Source: Bacteroidales bacterium (GTDB lineage: Bacteria; Bacteroidota; Bacteroidia; Bacteroidales; VadinHA17). Taken from it: DNA of 15,344 nucleotides. The notes under the pieces were generated by a model. It was not told the origin of the DNA, ran no database searches, and worked only from the letters and a program-made list of their open reading frames with translations. The position numbers and the translations under genes are program-made. Positions 6,615 through 15,115 of the stretch are shown in pieces (position 1 is the first letter of the stretch; the number at the start of each line of letters is the position of its first letter). The stretch lies in the NCBI GenBank assembly GCA_025455505.1, contig JALOMK010000014.1, forward strand, positions 1-15,344. Direction: 5' to 3'.

Positions 6615-8840
6615 GAAGGAGAAAAGTATAAAATCTGTAATTATCGGCAGATCATCACTGTCGACACCCAGCCTGATAAGTAACTCACTGTCGTCATTGA
6701 AAACTTCAATGAATTTATCGCTTGTTATTTCACCTGTCATCAGGCTTTTTCTGTAGTATTCAACAGCTTCTTTTTTCCTGCCCCTGCACAACGCAAGGTG
6801 ACCGATGTTGATGAAATCATAGGCAGTGAGTTTTCCTTCCGAGAGCCTGTCGTAATACTTCTCGGATTCCTCAAACCTGCCTAGCGCAAAGTAGCAGAAT
6901 GAAATGGGCCTCAGTATTTTGATATTGCCGGGATCATTGTATTCTACCCTGAAATAGTATTTCAATGCATTCTCATAGTCCCTGAGGTCGAGATAACAAT
7001 GGGCCGTCATCATGACAGTATGGATGTTCCCTGGCTCCATTGCGCAGGCCTGAAGGTAAGTCTCAAGGGCTTCTTCCGTCCTGCCCAGCCTTCTGAGCAG
7101 CCAACCGGTCTTTTTTACTGTCCATGGATTCCTGTCGATAAGTTCAGCCCTCCTGTAATAGACAAGGGCTTCCTCGTAATCGCCGGTTTCCTGGTAACAA
7201 TAGCCTATCTTTTCAAATAGCTGGGACTCTCCGGACTTTAATTTTAGCTGCCTGAGAAAAAGAGGCAGCGCGTCTTCATAGAAGTTCTTGCTGAAAAAAT
7301 AATCTGCCAGACCTGCCTCGGATTCTGCGGCATCGCATGTCATCCTGAAGAACTGTGAATTGTATATATCAAGCCTTCCCTTGAATATGTCCTCGAATTC
7401 CTTTTTGTATGGCGACAGCTTGAAAAACCTGTAAAGGTCCTGCAGATACTGGGTCACATTCGTCCTGAATGACCTGTAAGGGTCAGTAAGATTCTCCTCC
7501 TCATTCATCTGCTGAAGGCCATCGAGCTCCATTCTGAAAACCTTGAGCATCATGCTCTTCTGGGCCGACGGAAGATGCCTGAGGTTAAGCAGTAGTGAAA
7601 ACTTGTCGGAATTGCATATAAACGGTGTCTTATACAACGCCTCGGCCAGCTCATTTGTGCCCGGTCCCAGTATCTCATCCCTGAATATCTCATTTACAGC
7701 TTCATGATCGGGATGAAAGGGTGCGAACCAGTTCTGGAAATCCTTGAAAAAGTCGAAATGCTTCAGATTCGCAAAAGCCGACATATAAACGTCAGCCCCT
7801 TCCATCTGCAGCTTTGTAAGCTCCTCCATAGTCCTGAAAATGTCCTCAGATTCACTGAACATATCCGACCAGCCCGGGTTTCTCTCCTCATTCTGATCCC
7901 TGGGAAGGATGTTCTCGAGGTCGAGTTTATCCTCGATCATTGGTTTCAGTTTTGCAACCTTCGGAAGGATTTCATTATGCATTTTCCTGCTGAGCCCTTC
8001 GGTTTCACGCGACCTTATCGTCTGCAGGACAATGATCCTGCAATGCTCCCTGAACCGTCCGGAACTGGCAAGCGCCCTGAACCGCTCTGTTATTTCAGGA
8101 TATATAAGTAACCTGTTGTTGTAGTAATGAAGATTCAGAATCAATCCCGACAAGGCCCTTTCAATAACCTGTTCTTCTCCTCCCTCATAAAGGTCGGCGA
8201 GATGATGCAGCTTCTCGGGCTGCCATGTCCTCAATGCACTGAGCGTTATTGCTGTTGTGAAAATGCTTGCTTCATACCAGCGGAAACCTCCGGTCTTGCT
8301 TATCAGCGCGATCAGGCTTCTTTCAGCATCACCGTAGTAATCGGTGAGCCATAGGTGGTTGAAAATATCCTTAATTAGTTTCCTGTGCCTTACTGATATC
8401 TCTGATTCGGGGTCAGGAGTAAACTCACTGTTCAGCTCAAGCCATTCGTCGAGGTCAGGTTTAAAGGCAAGTTCATCTGCTGTTTCGGCAATGGATTTTC
8501 CCGATAGTTTCAATTCCCTTTCGGCCTGCTGTTTTACCCAGTATGTATGCCATCCGGAATTTTGTGACAATATGTCCTGTCGCACCCTGTCGGAAAGTCC
8601 AAGAATTGACTGCATAAGCTTAAGGTATACCTTTCCACGCTCGGGATCGTCAATGCCGTCAATAGTGTAGGCAAGCATATTCCTGTAAGTCATTGCAAGG
8701 TTCTCGTAGTCGTAGCTGAAAAGTCCCGGAGTTGCCGAGGCTATCATATCTGACAGAAGATCAAGGCTTTGTTTAATTTTCCGTTCGGAAACAAGACTGC
8801 AGATCTTTTTATGTAGTTTAATTGTTTTTGCCGGGTCCAT
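6609..8840 (-). CDS. Large cytoplasmic protein with C-terminal tetratricopeptide repeats
   Basis: 743 aa from the ATG at 8840. There is no signal peptide or membrane span, so a cytoplasmic location is expected. The first roughly 490 residues are mostly helical, with no recognised catalytic motif. From about 500 to 700 there are around six TPR units; clear ones read GYCYQETGDYEEALVYYRRA, GRTEEALETYLQACAMEPGN and RDYENALKYYFRVEYNDPGN. TPRs mediate protein-protein contacts; the partner is unknown. A TTG at 8879 would extend the protein by 13 residues, but these show no conserved features and ATG is preferred. The gene lies 81 nt downstream of the patatin/Omp85 gene on the same strand with no clear terminator between them, so they may share a transcript. 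Its stop overlaps that of the convergent sigma-operon gene by 6 nt. I recognise the repeat class but not the full-length family. Confidence 0.85.
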   Translation of the reverse strand: MDPAKTIKLHKKICSLVSERKIKQSLDLLSDMIASATPGLFSYDYENLAMTYRNMLAYTIDGIDDPERGKVYLKLMQSILGLSDRVRQDILSQNSGWHTYWVKQQAERELKLSGKSIAETADELAFKPDLDEWLELNSEFTPDPESEISVRHRKLIKDIFNHLWLTDYYGDAERSLIALISKTGGFRWYEASIFTTAITLSALRTWQPEKLHHLADLYEGGEEQVIERALSGLILNLHYYNNRLLIYPEITERFRALASSGRFREHCRIIVLQTIRSRETEGLSRKMHNEILPKVAKLKPMIEDKLDLENILPRDQNEERNPGWSDMFSESEDIFRTMEELTKLQMEGADVYMSAFANLKHFDFFKDFQNWFAPFHPDHEAVNEIFRDEILGPGTNELAEALYKTPFICNSDKFSLLLNLRHLPSAQKSMMLKVFRMELDGLQQMNEEENLTDPYRSFRTNVTQYLQDLYRFFKLSPYKKEFEDIFKGRLDIYNSQFFRMTCDAAESEAGLADYFFSKNFYEDALPLFLRQLKLKSGESQLFEKIGYCYQETGDYEEALVYYRRAELIDRNPWTVKKTGWLLRRLGRTEEALETYLQACAMEPGNIHTVMMTAHCYLDLRDYENALKYYFRVEYNDPGNIKILRPISFCYFALGRFEESEKYYDRLSEGKLTAYDFINIGHLALCRGRKKEAVEYYRKSLMTGEITSDKFIEVFNDDSELLIRLGVDSDDLPIITDFILFSFS

Positions 8841-8921
8841 ATACAATGGTTTGTTGTATTGCAGATATACTTGCAACAATCAGGCCATAGTGTAATTACT
8901 CCACGAGGCCGCCGCACATGT

Positions 8922-11210
8922 TCAGAACCTGTAACCTATGCTGATATAACCTTTAAGCCACGACAATCCGTCGTCGTTTCCTGGTCCGCCGGCCATTACT
9001 CCTGCTTTTACAGGACCTATGGCAGACATGTATCCCACCCCGATGCCGGCTCCTGCGCGGGTCAAGTAGCCGCCGTCGCTGAAAGCTTCATCCAGGGCGA
9101 AGAAATCTGCCATAATCGTAAGATGAAGATCCTTGATCAGCTCTATGTCCATTTCAGATCTGAATCCAAAAGCATTCTTAATCTGCATTTCATTCGGATG
9201 CAGTCCTGCCATGAGAACTGACCGGTCATTGAGGGGCTCAGTGCCACCCAGGGAATAAAAGCTGTGCTGTTCCGAAAAATCGTCACTGTCAGTCGTATAT
9301 AGAAGCTCACCTCCAAAGCCAAGAGTGACTAAACTGTTTGTGCTGAAGTAATGCATGATGCTCCCCCTGAGAATGTAAAACCTTTGCGGGCTGAAATCTT
9401 CGGCAAGATCGGAATAGCTGATATTTCCTGCATCGGATTTTACATTTCCGCTGCTGAGCTTTGATGTGCCGGCATACAGGTTCAGGATGCTGCCTTTGTC
9501 CGGAAAGTGCTTCCTGTCGATTGTATTGGCCTGGTACCTGAAGTTCCCAGTGAGATAGCGGCCTGTCATGCTCTTTAATCCCACGTCCGAAACATAGTCG
9601 GTTATCAGGTCAAGGTTCTCAAAATTCAGATTCAGGCTCATCATATTATTGAGCCCGATTCTTTTGCCGAGTGAAAATCCCGGACTGAAATTCCTGTAAA
9701 TTACTCGTCCCCTGTCTCCTCCGAGTTCCATTGACGGTATGAGGGTCTTCTCGGCATAAACAGATGCTGTCGCTGAGTATCTCTGGTTCTCGTCAATATA
9801 CTGCACGAGGTCTGTTCTTAACCTGTAATATTTTGCCACCAGGGATGAAATATTTATTGCAGATCGTTGTGTAATCAGGTTTTTCACAGAAAGGCCTGCC
9901 TTCAGTCCGAACAGCAGAGAGTTGTCATAATGAACAGATCCGTAGAGCATAGCCTCCGGCTTTTCTATACAATCCAGTACAAGAATTAGGGAGTCGTTCC
10001 GCGGAATAATACTGTATCCTACCTTTTCAAACCAGGCCTTACCGAAGAGCAGGTCAATCCTTTCACTCAGCATGTATTTGTCTACTGCCATTCCCGCTTC
10101 AAGGCCGAGGACACCAAGAATCTGCCTGTCGGAGTAGTTTTTATTGCCTTTGACTTCTATTTTCTGAAATATGTATCCCGTTTTTGTAAGAATATTTTTC
10201 AGGGGAAGCTGTTCAGCATAGTTGTTGAGTGAATCTGCCAGATGACGGAACTTCTCCCGGAAAGGACTTGCAGCCCTGTAGCCCCTCATGAAGAGTGTGT
10301 CTGCATTTTCAAACCCTGTGACAGGCAGGTCGTCGACATAGGGACTTATAAGTATATCTGCCAGGAGGGCTTCTTTCCTGAAGTCTTCGAGACTCCTGAA
10401 CATTGCTATCTGTTGAATTATCCCTCCCAGTGTCTGAAGGTCCTCCTCTCCGTTTGCGTTGAAACCAACATAGGATCCGATGACGATATCGGCTCCCATT
10501 TCTTTCACTTCACTTGCTGCAAAGTTTCTTACGAGTCCGCCATCAACAAGAAGGAGCGAGTCCATCCTGAGAGGCGTGAAAATAGACGGAACAGCAAAAC
10601 TTACCCTCATGGCATCGGGCAGGTAGCCCTTGTTGAGTTCAACTTTTTTATATGTAATCAGGTCAGTTGCAAGGCACGAGAAGGGAATAGGCAGCCCGGA
10701 GAATTCGCTTATGTCTGCTGCAGGCCAGGCATAGAAACCAAGGAGGTTTTCAATAACCTGTCCCTTTATCAGGCCAGGAGGTATCCGGATCTTATTTTTT
10801 GTAAGCGGCAACGCCAGGATGCTGTTATTTACAAATTCTTTTTCGGTAAATATCACCCTGTCCTCGCTGATCCTGTCCGAAAGTGCATCGGGCCAGTCGA
10901 TGCTTCGAAGTATTCCAAGCAGGGAATCGGCTGAGTAACCAAGTGAATACATTCCGCCGATAATGCTTCCCATACTCACTCCTGTGATATAATCAGGCCT
11001 AAGACCCTCTTCCTCCATTAGCTTTATTATTCCAAGGTGAGCAATGCCGTGAGCCCCGCCTCCGCTCAGTACAAGCCCGATGGTCGGCCTTTGTATTGTG
11101 TCCTGAGGAAAAACAGGGTGTATTCCTGAAAACAGGGCTGTAGTTATTGCAAGGATTTTTGGAAAAAGCATGCGGAAGGACAGAGCCGGAAAAATCGAAA
11201 ATGTTTTCAT
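8922..11210 (-). CDS. Patatin-like phospholipase with POTRA and outer-membrane beta-barrel domains (type Vd/PlpD-like)
   Basis: 762 aa from the ATG at 11210. A signal peptide ends near residue 36 (PVFPQ). A patatin domain follows at about 43-330, with oxyanion-hole loop GGGAHGIAHLG at 50-60, nucleophile elbow GVSMG with Ser79, and the catalytic DGG with Asp223, so the Ser-Asp dyad is intact and lipase/phospholipase activity is expected. Residues 345-417 (FQKIEVKGNKNYSDRQIL...) look like one POTRA domain, and 420-762 are amphipathic strands ending in GYRF with a C-terminal Phe, as recognised by the BAM complex. This is the architecture of PlpD-type secreted lipases (type V subclass d), where the barrel displays or exports the patatin. 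A GTG at 11231 would add 7 residues, and an ATG at 11171 would give a shorter signal peptide; 11210 is chosen for the GGGGA just upstream. Substrate and surface orientation cannot be read from sequence. Confidence 0.93.
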   Translation of the reverse strand: MKTFSIFPALSFRMLFPKILAITTALFSGIHPVFPQDTIQRPTIGLVLSGGGAHGIAHLGIIKLMEEEGLRPDYITGVSMGSIIGGMYSLGYSADSLLGILRSIDWPDALSDRISEDRVIFTEKEFVNNSILALPLTKNKIRIPPGLIKGQVIENLLGFYAWPAADISEFSGLPIPFSCLATDLITYKKVELNKGYLPDAMRVSFAVPSIFTPLRMDSLLLVDGGLVRNFAASEVKEMGADIVIGSYVGFNANGEEDLQTLGGIIQQIAMFRSLEDFRKEALLADILISPYVDDLPVTGFENADTLFMRGYRAASPFREKFRHLADSLNNYAEQLPLKNILTKTGYIFQKIEVKGNKNYSDRQILGVLGLEAGMAVDKYMLSERIDLLFGKAWFEKVGYSIIPRNDSLILVLDCIEKPEAMLYGSVHYDNSLLFGLKAGLSVKNLITQRSAINISSLVAKYYRLRTDLVQYIDENQRYSATASVYAEKTLIPSMELGGDRGRVIYRNFSPGFSLGKRIGLNNMMSLNLNFENLDLITDYVSDVGLKSMTGRYLTGNFRYQANTIDRKHFPDKGSILNLYAGTSKLSSGNVKSDAGNISYSDLAEDFSPQRFYILRGSIMHYFSTNSLVTLGFGGELLYTTDSDDFSEQHSFYSLGGTEPLNDRSVLMAGLHPNEMQIKNAFGFRSEMDIELIKDLHLTIMADFFALDEAFSDGGYLTRAGAGIGVGYMSAIGPVKAGVMAGGPGNDDGLSWLKGYISIGYRF

Positions 11211-11283
11211 TCCCCGTTTGATAATTGGCACTTAATAAAGGGTTTTAGACATGCAAGATAGTAATTTTGGGTAAATTGGCGCT
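11211..11283. promoter_or_regulatory. Divergent intergenic region with candidate -7 element for the ygiQ-family gene
   Basis: This 73-bp gap lies between the divergent patatin and YgiQ-family genes. On the plus strand 11262-11269 reads TAATTTTG, an exact match to the Bacteroidota -7 consensus TAnnTTTG. It is about 14 nt before the GTG start, implying a very short or absent 5' leader. No clear TTTG-type -33 box lies 19-21 nt upstream; the nearest T-run is TTTT at 11243-11246. No equally good element was found for the patatin gene on the minus strand. Consensus matching only. Confidence 0.38.
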
Positions 11284-13053
11284 GTGAAAAATGCATCTCC
11301 AGATCGGAACAGGTGGCTCCCGACAACAGCAAAGGAAATGGAGTCTCTTGGATGGGATGAAGCGGATGTGATCATCTTCAGCGGTGATGCATACGTTGAT
11401 CACCCTTCATTCGGCGCCGCTGTGATTGGACGTATAATTGAATCTGAAGGTTCCCGCGTGGCAATAGTGCCACAGCCTAACTGGCAGGATGATCTGCGCG
11501 ATTTCAGGAAACTCGGAAGGCCAGGGCTCTTTTTCGGAGTTACTGCAGGTAACATGGATTCGATGGTGAACCATTATACCGCCGCGCGGCGGCTAAGATC
11601 AAATGATGCCTATACTGCCGGCGGCAAAGCAGGATTCAGGCCCGATTACCCGACTATTGTCTATACAAGGATACTGAAAAACCTGTTTCCTGATGTGCCG
11701 GTCATAGCGGGTGGTATAGAAGCCTCGATGAGAAGACTCACACATTATGATTACTGGCAGGATAAGCTCCTGCCCTCGATCCTTTTAGAGAGCGGTGCCG
11801 ATATGCTCGTATATGGAATGGCCGAGCAACCCGTGAGGGAGATAATGAGGCTTCTGAAGAAAGGAGTGCCTTTCACTTCGCTGTCGACAATTCCCCAGAC
11901 GGTTATTAGGAAAGCTGCCGACGAGCCTGTCCCAAAGCACCTGGGATGGAAGGACATAAGGCTTGAATCATTTGAAAGCTGCGTTAAGGATAAAAGGGTT
12001 TTTGCCCGGAATTTTACAACTTTTGAGAAGGAATCGAACAGGATAAAGGCAGCAAGGCTCATCGAACCAGCCGGAGGATTCAATGTGATAGTCAATCCAC
12101 CTTTTGAGCCGATGGACGAGAAGGAAGCCGACTCGAATTATGAATTGCCTTTTACCTACCTTCCTCACCCGCGTTACGACAAACGAGGCATCATCCCGGC
12201 TTATGAGATGATAAGATTCTCGGTGAACATACACCGTGGCTGCTTCGGTGGCTGCAGCTTTTGTGCGATTGCGGCCCACCAGGGAAAACAGATAATAAGC
12301 AGGTCGGAAGAGTCGATCCTGAGAGAGGTGAACAGGATTACGGATCTGCCTGGTTTCAAAGGCTACCTTACAGACCTTGGCGGCCCCTCGGCAAATATGT
12401 ACAGGATGAAGGGCAAGGATATGAGCATTTGCATGAACTGCACGCGTCATTCCTGTATCTGGCCGGCAGTGTGCAGCAATCTCGGCACAAGCCATAAACC
12501 GCTGACGGAACTTTACAGGAAGGTAGATTCTCTTCCCGGCATAAAGAAGTCGTTTATCGGCAGCGGTGTAAGGTATGACCTGCTTTTCAGGGAGTGGAAC
12601 AGGAATGCCGGGACCGACGAAATGGAATACCTCGAGGAACTCGTCACAAATCATGTTTCAGGCAGGCTTAAGGTGGCTCCTGAACATACTGATGAAAGGA
12701 TCCTGGCGCTTATGCGTAAAGCACCTTTCAGACTGTTCAGGAAATTCAGGGAACAGTTCAGGAAGATAGTTGCATCGAAGGGACTTAATTATGAGCTTGT
12801 ACCATATTTCATATCATCACACCCGGGTTGCACGAGCAACGATATGAAGCTGCTTGCCGCGGAGGTAAAGGAAATGGGAATCAAACCTGAACAGGTCCAG
12901 GATTTTACACCGACACCCATGACTCTCTCAACAGTAATCTATTACACGGGTTTTGATCCATACTCAGGGAAGGAAGTATATGTCGCACGTTCTCCCGGGG
13001 AGAAAAAGCGGCAAAAGGAATTTTTCTTCTGGTGGAGGAATGTTGAAAAGTAA
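11284..13053 (+). CDS. YgiQ-family radical SAM protein
   Basis: 589 aa, shorter than E. coli YgiQ (about 740 aa) but collinear with it. The N-terminal part carries the family block GDAYVDHPSFG at 34-44, then FFGVTAGNMDSMVNHYTA and GGIEASMRR at 143-151. The radical SAM cluster is CFGGCSFC with Cys320, Cys324 and Cys327, which should hold a [4Fe-4S] cluster for SAM cleavage. A second conserved Cys group lies at 383, 386, 391 and 397, with SGVRYDLL and KVAPEHT further on, and the C-terminus matches the YgiQ-specific end (VQDFTPTPMTLSTVIYYTG). The biochemical function of the family is not established. The start is GTG at 11284, the only plausible initiator giving the conserved N-terminus, since the nearby ATG at 11291 is out of frame. 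The gene stands alone: divergent from the patatin gene and 68 nt before the next gene. Confidence 0.94.
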   Translation: MKNASPDRNRWLPTTAKEMESLGWDEADVIIFSGDAYVDHPSFGAAVIGRIIESEGSRVAIVPQPNWQDDLRDFRKLGRPGLFFGVTAGNMDSMVNHYTAARRLRSNDAYTAGGKAGFRPDYPTIVYTRILKNLFPDVPVIAGGIEASMRRLTHYDYWQDKLLPSILLESGADMLVYGMAEQPVREIMRLLKKGVPFTSLSTIPQTVIRKAADEPVPKHLGWKDIRLESFESCVKDKRVFARNFTTFEKESNRIKAARLIEPAGGFNVIVNPPFEPMDEKEADSNYELPFTYLPHPRYDKRGIIPAYEMIRFSVNIHRGCFGGCSFCAIAAHQGKQIISRSEESILREVNRITDLPGFKGYLTDLGGPSANMYRMKGKDMSICMNCTRHSCIWPAVCSNLGTSHKPLTELYRKVDSLPGIKKSFIGSGVRYDLLFREWNRNAGTDEMEYLEELVTNHVSGRLKVAPEHTDERILALMRKAPFRLFRKFREQFRKIVASKGLNYELVPYFISSHPGCTSNDMKLLAAEVKEMGIKPEQVQDFTPTPMTLSTVIYYTGFDPYSGKEVYVARSPGEKKRQKEFFFWWRNVEK

Positions 13054-13121
13054 TTATCCCGTGTATTTAGCTATCTCCCCGGACTGCTTTATTTTGTATT
13101 TTTACCCAATATATTCTTACA

Positions 13122-13919
13122 ATGCTAAGAGCAAAGCTTATTGTGGCACTGTTTTCTGCCGGGACACTCCTGGCAGGCCAGGATTTCGAGGTCTCCCCGG
13201 TATTGATGAGCTTCAATGCCAACCCGGGAGAAATTCAGACAAAGACAATTAATCTGATAAACCATTCTTCAAAGCCCCAGAAATATACTTTCAAATTGTC
13301 TGATTATGAAGTTGACAGTGACGGTGTGAAAAAGCCAGTTCCTTCCGGAACCGGGAAGAGAAGCCTGTCTGACTGGCTTACAATCAACCCTTCCTTCGTG
13401 GAGCTTAATCCAAACCAGTCTGTTACGGCTGAAGTGCTTCTGACAGTCCCGAAGGATGGCTTCAGCACCAGGTGGGGGATGATCTATGTTGAAGTCTCAA
13501 AAGAACAGACAGGCTTTGATGCGGACAAGAGCATGGCTACCGGGGTTGTCGTTGTCCCCAGGATAATCATTCTTGTCAAGCAGACGCCTCAGTCTAATAA
13601 CAACTACAGGGCGATGGTGCAGAACCTGAAGGAGGTCACTGAACCAGGGGATGCCTTTAAAACATTTGAGGTCCAGGTTGTAAATACGGGAGATAACATA
13701 ATTGATGCCAGGGTATCGCTTGCGTTAGCCAATATTGAAACTGCCTCTGAGGAGAAATTCGATCCTGTGCAGGTAACAGTGTATCCCGGAGGGACCAGGA
13801 CAGTGAAGCTGCAACTGCGGAAACAGATTCCCAGGGGCAGTTACGCCCTTGCCGCTATAATGGATTATGGTCACAGGCAGCCCCTTGAGGGCACACAGCT
13901 GCTGCTCGACATAAAATAG
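13122..13919 (+). CDS. Exported two-domain Ig-fold protein, PapD-chaperone/DUF916-like
   Basis: 265 aa with a signal peptide ending near residue 20 (TLLAGQ). Residues 22-125 look like an immunoglobulin-fold domain of the PapD/DUF916 kind: VSPVLMSFNANPGE, then KTINLINHSSKPQKY (strand for complementation or stabilisation), LTINPSFVELNPNQS and WGMIYVEV. Such N-terminal domains occur in periplasmic pilus chaperones and in cell-surface scaffold proteins. Residues 140-263 form a second beta-rich domain with FEVQVVNTGDNIIDARVSLAL and a Gly-Pro turn, consistent with another Ig-like or NEW3-type fold. No usher or pilin gene is in the window, so a pilus chaperone role is not supported by context. The gene precedes a secreted MORN_2-type protein by 8 nt, implying co-transcription. 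The AT-rich leader at 13054-13121 shows no exact TAnnTTTG element. Confidence 0.75.
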   Translation: MLRAKLIVALFSAGTLLAGQDFEVSPVLMSFNANPGEIQTKTINLINHSSKPQKYTFKLSDYEVDSDGVKKPVPSGTGKRSLSDWLTINPSFVELNPNQSVTAEVLLTVPKDGFSTRWGMIYVEVSKEQTGFDADKSMATGVVVVPRIIILVKQTPQSNNNYRAMVQNLKEVTEPGDAFKTFEVQVVNTGDNIIDARVSLALANIETASEEKFDPVQVTVYPGGTRTVKLQLRKQIPRGSYALAAIMDYGHRQPLEGTQLLLDIK

Positions 13920-13927
13920 ATCTTAGA

Positions 13928-15115
13928 ATGAGGATACTTTGTGCCTTGTTTCTTTTTCTTATCCTTGCAGGTCCGGCCTCCAATGCCCAGTCGAAGGAAG
14001 TCAGGACATGGTATGACAGCGAAAAGCGAATTCCAAAAGAGACTTACCATGTAAGAATCAACCCTGGCAGTGAGAATATTAAGCACGGCTCTTATGTGAT
14101 ACTATACGAGAATGGCAGTGTGTGGCAAACAGGGGCTTATGAAAATGATCAGCTTTCCGGAGCCTGGATGGATTACTATGAAGACGGAACCCTGAAGCAG
14201 GAGCTATATTACAGCAAGGGGCTGTTGAACGGGACAGTTCGTTATTATTATCCCTCGGGTAAATTACAGCAGACGATTTCTTACAGGGATGACAGGCTTA
14301 ACGGGCCGGTTGTATCATATTTTGAAAACGGGAACATGCAGGAATCTGCAACTTATGCCGGCAATGTACCTGATGGTGAACTTCTGGCATATTTTGAAAA
14401 CGGGAAGCTCAGGTTCAGGAAACAGTACAGGCAGGGCGTTGAGCATGGTGATTTCGTTGTTTATCATGAAAATGGCAACATCAGGGAAAAGGGATATAAG
14501 GCCGGTGGGCTCTTTGAAGGAAAATTTACAGAGTATTACAAGGACCTTGCCGATGGCACTGTAAGCAAGGAATTCCTGTACAGGGCCGGCAGGCTTAACG
14601 GCATTTTCAGGGCATTTTATCCCGGGGGTCATCTGAAAGCCGAGTGCAATTATGAAGATGACAGGATTGCAGGTCTTTACAGGGAATTTTATGATTCCAC
14701 GGGCGTCGTGCTCGAGGAGGGGGAGTACAGGAATAACAGCAGGTATGGGATTTGGAGATCTTATTACCCTGACGGCTCGCTCTTTTCAACAGGCAAGTTC
14801 AGCAATTCCCTGCTCGACAGCTTATGGGTTGTATATTATCCCGGAGGTTCTGTAAAGCAGACAGGCGAATACCGGAATGGAAAAAGCGAAGGAGAATGGA
14901 AATTCTTCTATGAAAGCGGAGAACTCAGGAACAAGGGTTTGTACGTCAATGATTTCAGGGAAGGAATCTGGCTGACATATTACAAAACAGGGGAGATAAT
15001 GACTGAAATTCCATTCAGAAACGGCAAGCGGGAGGGAACAGCAAGGGGTTTTGACAGGGAAGGGAATGTAATTGAAACAATAGTGTATAATTCAAATGAT
15101 CCGGAAGGGAAATAA
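13928..15115 (+). CDS. Secreted MORN_2/YwqK-type repeat protein with 14 units
   Basis: 395 aa. Residues 1-21 are a signal peptide (MRILCALFLFLILAGPASNA then Q), so the protein is exported. From about residue 54 to the end it is built of roughly 14 tandem units of 24 residues with the consensus G.w..YyenGxlkxxxxYxng.l.n, the toxin-antitoxin YwqK family antitoxin/MORN_2 pattern. Unit starts fall near residues 54, 78, 102, 126, 150, 174, 198, 225, 249, 274, 298, 322, 346 and 370. The automatic label YwqK antitoxin should be treated with caution: B. subtilis YwqK is cytoplasmic, whereas this protein is secreted and has no LXG toxin beside it. A structural or binding role at the envelope is inferred. 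The gene starts 8 nt after the Ig-fold gene and its last 20 nt overlap the start of the lipoprotein gene. No membrane anchor is visible. Confidence 0.88.
   Translation: MRILCALFLFLILAGPASNAQSKEVRTWYDSEKRIPKETYHVRINPGSENIKHGSYVILYENGSVWQTGAYENDQLSGAWMDYYEDGTLKQELYYSKGLLNGTVRYYYPSGKLQQTISYRDDRLNGPVVSYFENGNMQESATYAGNVPDGELLAYFENGKLRFRKQYRQGVEHGDFVVYHENGNIREKGYKAGGLFEGKFTEYYKDLADGTVSKEFLYRAGRLNGIFRAFYPGGHLKAECNYEDDRIAGLYREFYDSTGVVLEEGEYRNNSRYGIWRSYYPDGSLFSTGKFSNSLLDSLWVVYYPGGSVKQTGEYRNGKSEGEWKFFYESGELRNKGLYVNDFREGIWLTYYKTGEIMTEIPFRNGKREGTARGFDREGNVIETIVYNSNDPEGK
14316..14406 (+). repeat. 72-bp-spaced exact 19-mer direct repeat inside the MORN_2-type gene
   Basis: CATATTTTGAAAACGGGAA occurs at 14316-14334 and again at 14388-14406, exactly 72 bp apart, one 24-residue protein unit. 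The exact copy encodes YFENG in two neighbouring units. The other units share the amino-acid pattern but not the bases, so this pair suggests a recent duplication or gene conversion between adjacent units rather than selection on protein alone. Confidence 0.8.

Noticed and set aside
10242..10934. 230-codon open frame on the plus strand
   Set aside because: It lies wholly antisense to the patatin domain, whose catalytic motifs are intact; the translation is Cys-rich and without recognisable domains.
11968..12654. 228-codon open frame on the minus strand
   Set aside because: It is antisense to the radical SAM core of the YgiQ-family gene and shows no family features.
12990..13004. Perfect palindrome TTCTCCC-G-GGGAGAA near the end of the YgiQ-family gene
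   Set aside because: The 1-nt centre cannot form a hairpin loop without melting the inner pairs, it is inside coding sequence and no T-run follows, so it is not a terminator; probably chance.
13054..13121. Possible promoter or terminator between the YgiQ-family gene and the Ig-fold gene
   Set aside because: The gap is AT-rich but shows neither a hairpin with T-run nor an exact TAnnTTTG element, so no site is claimed.
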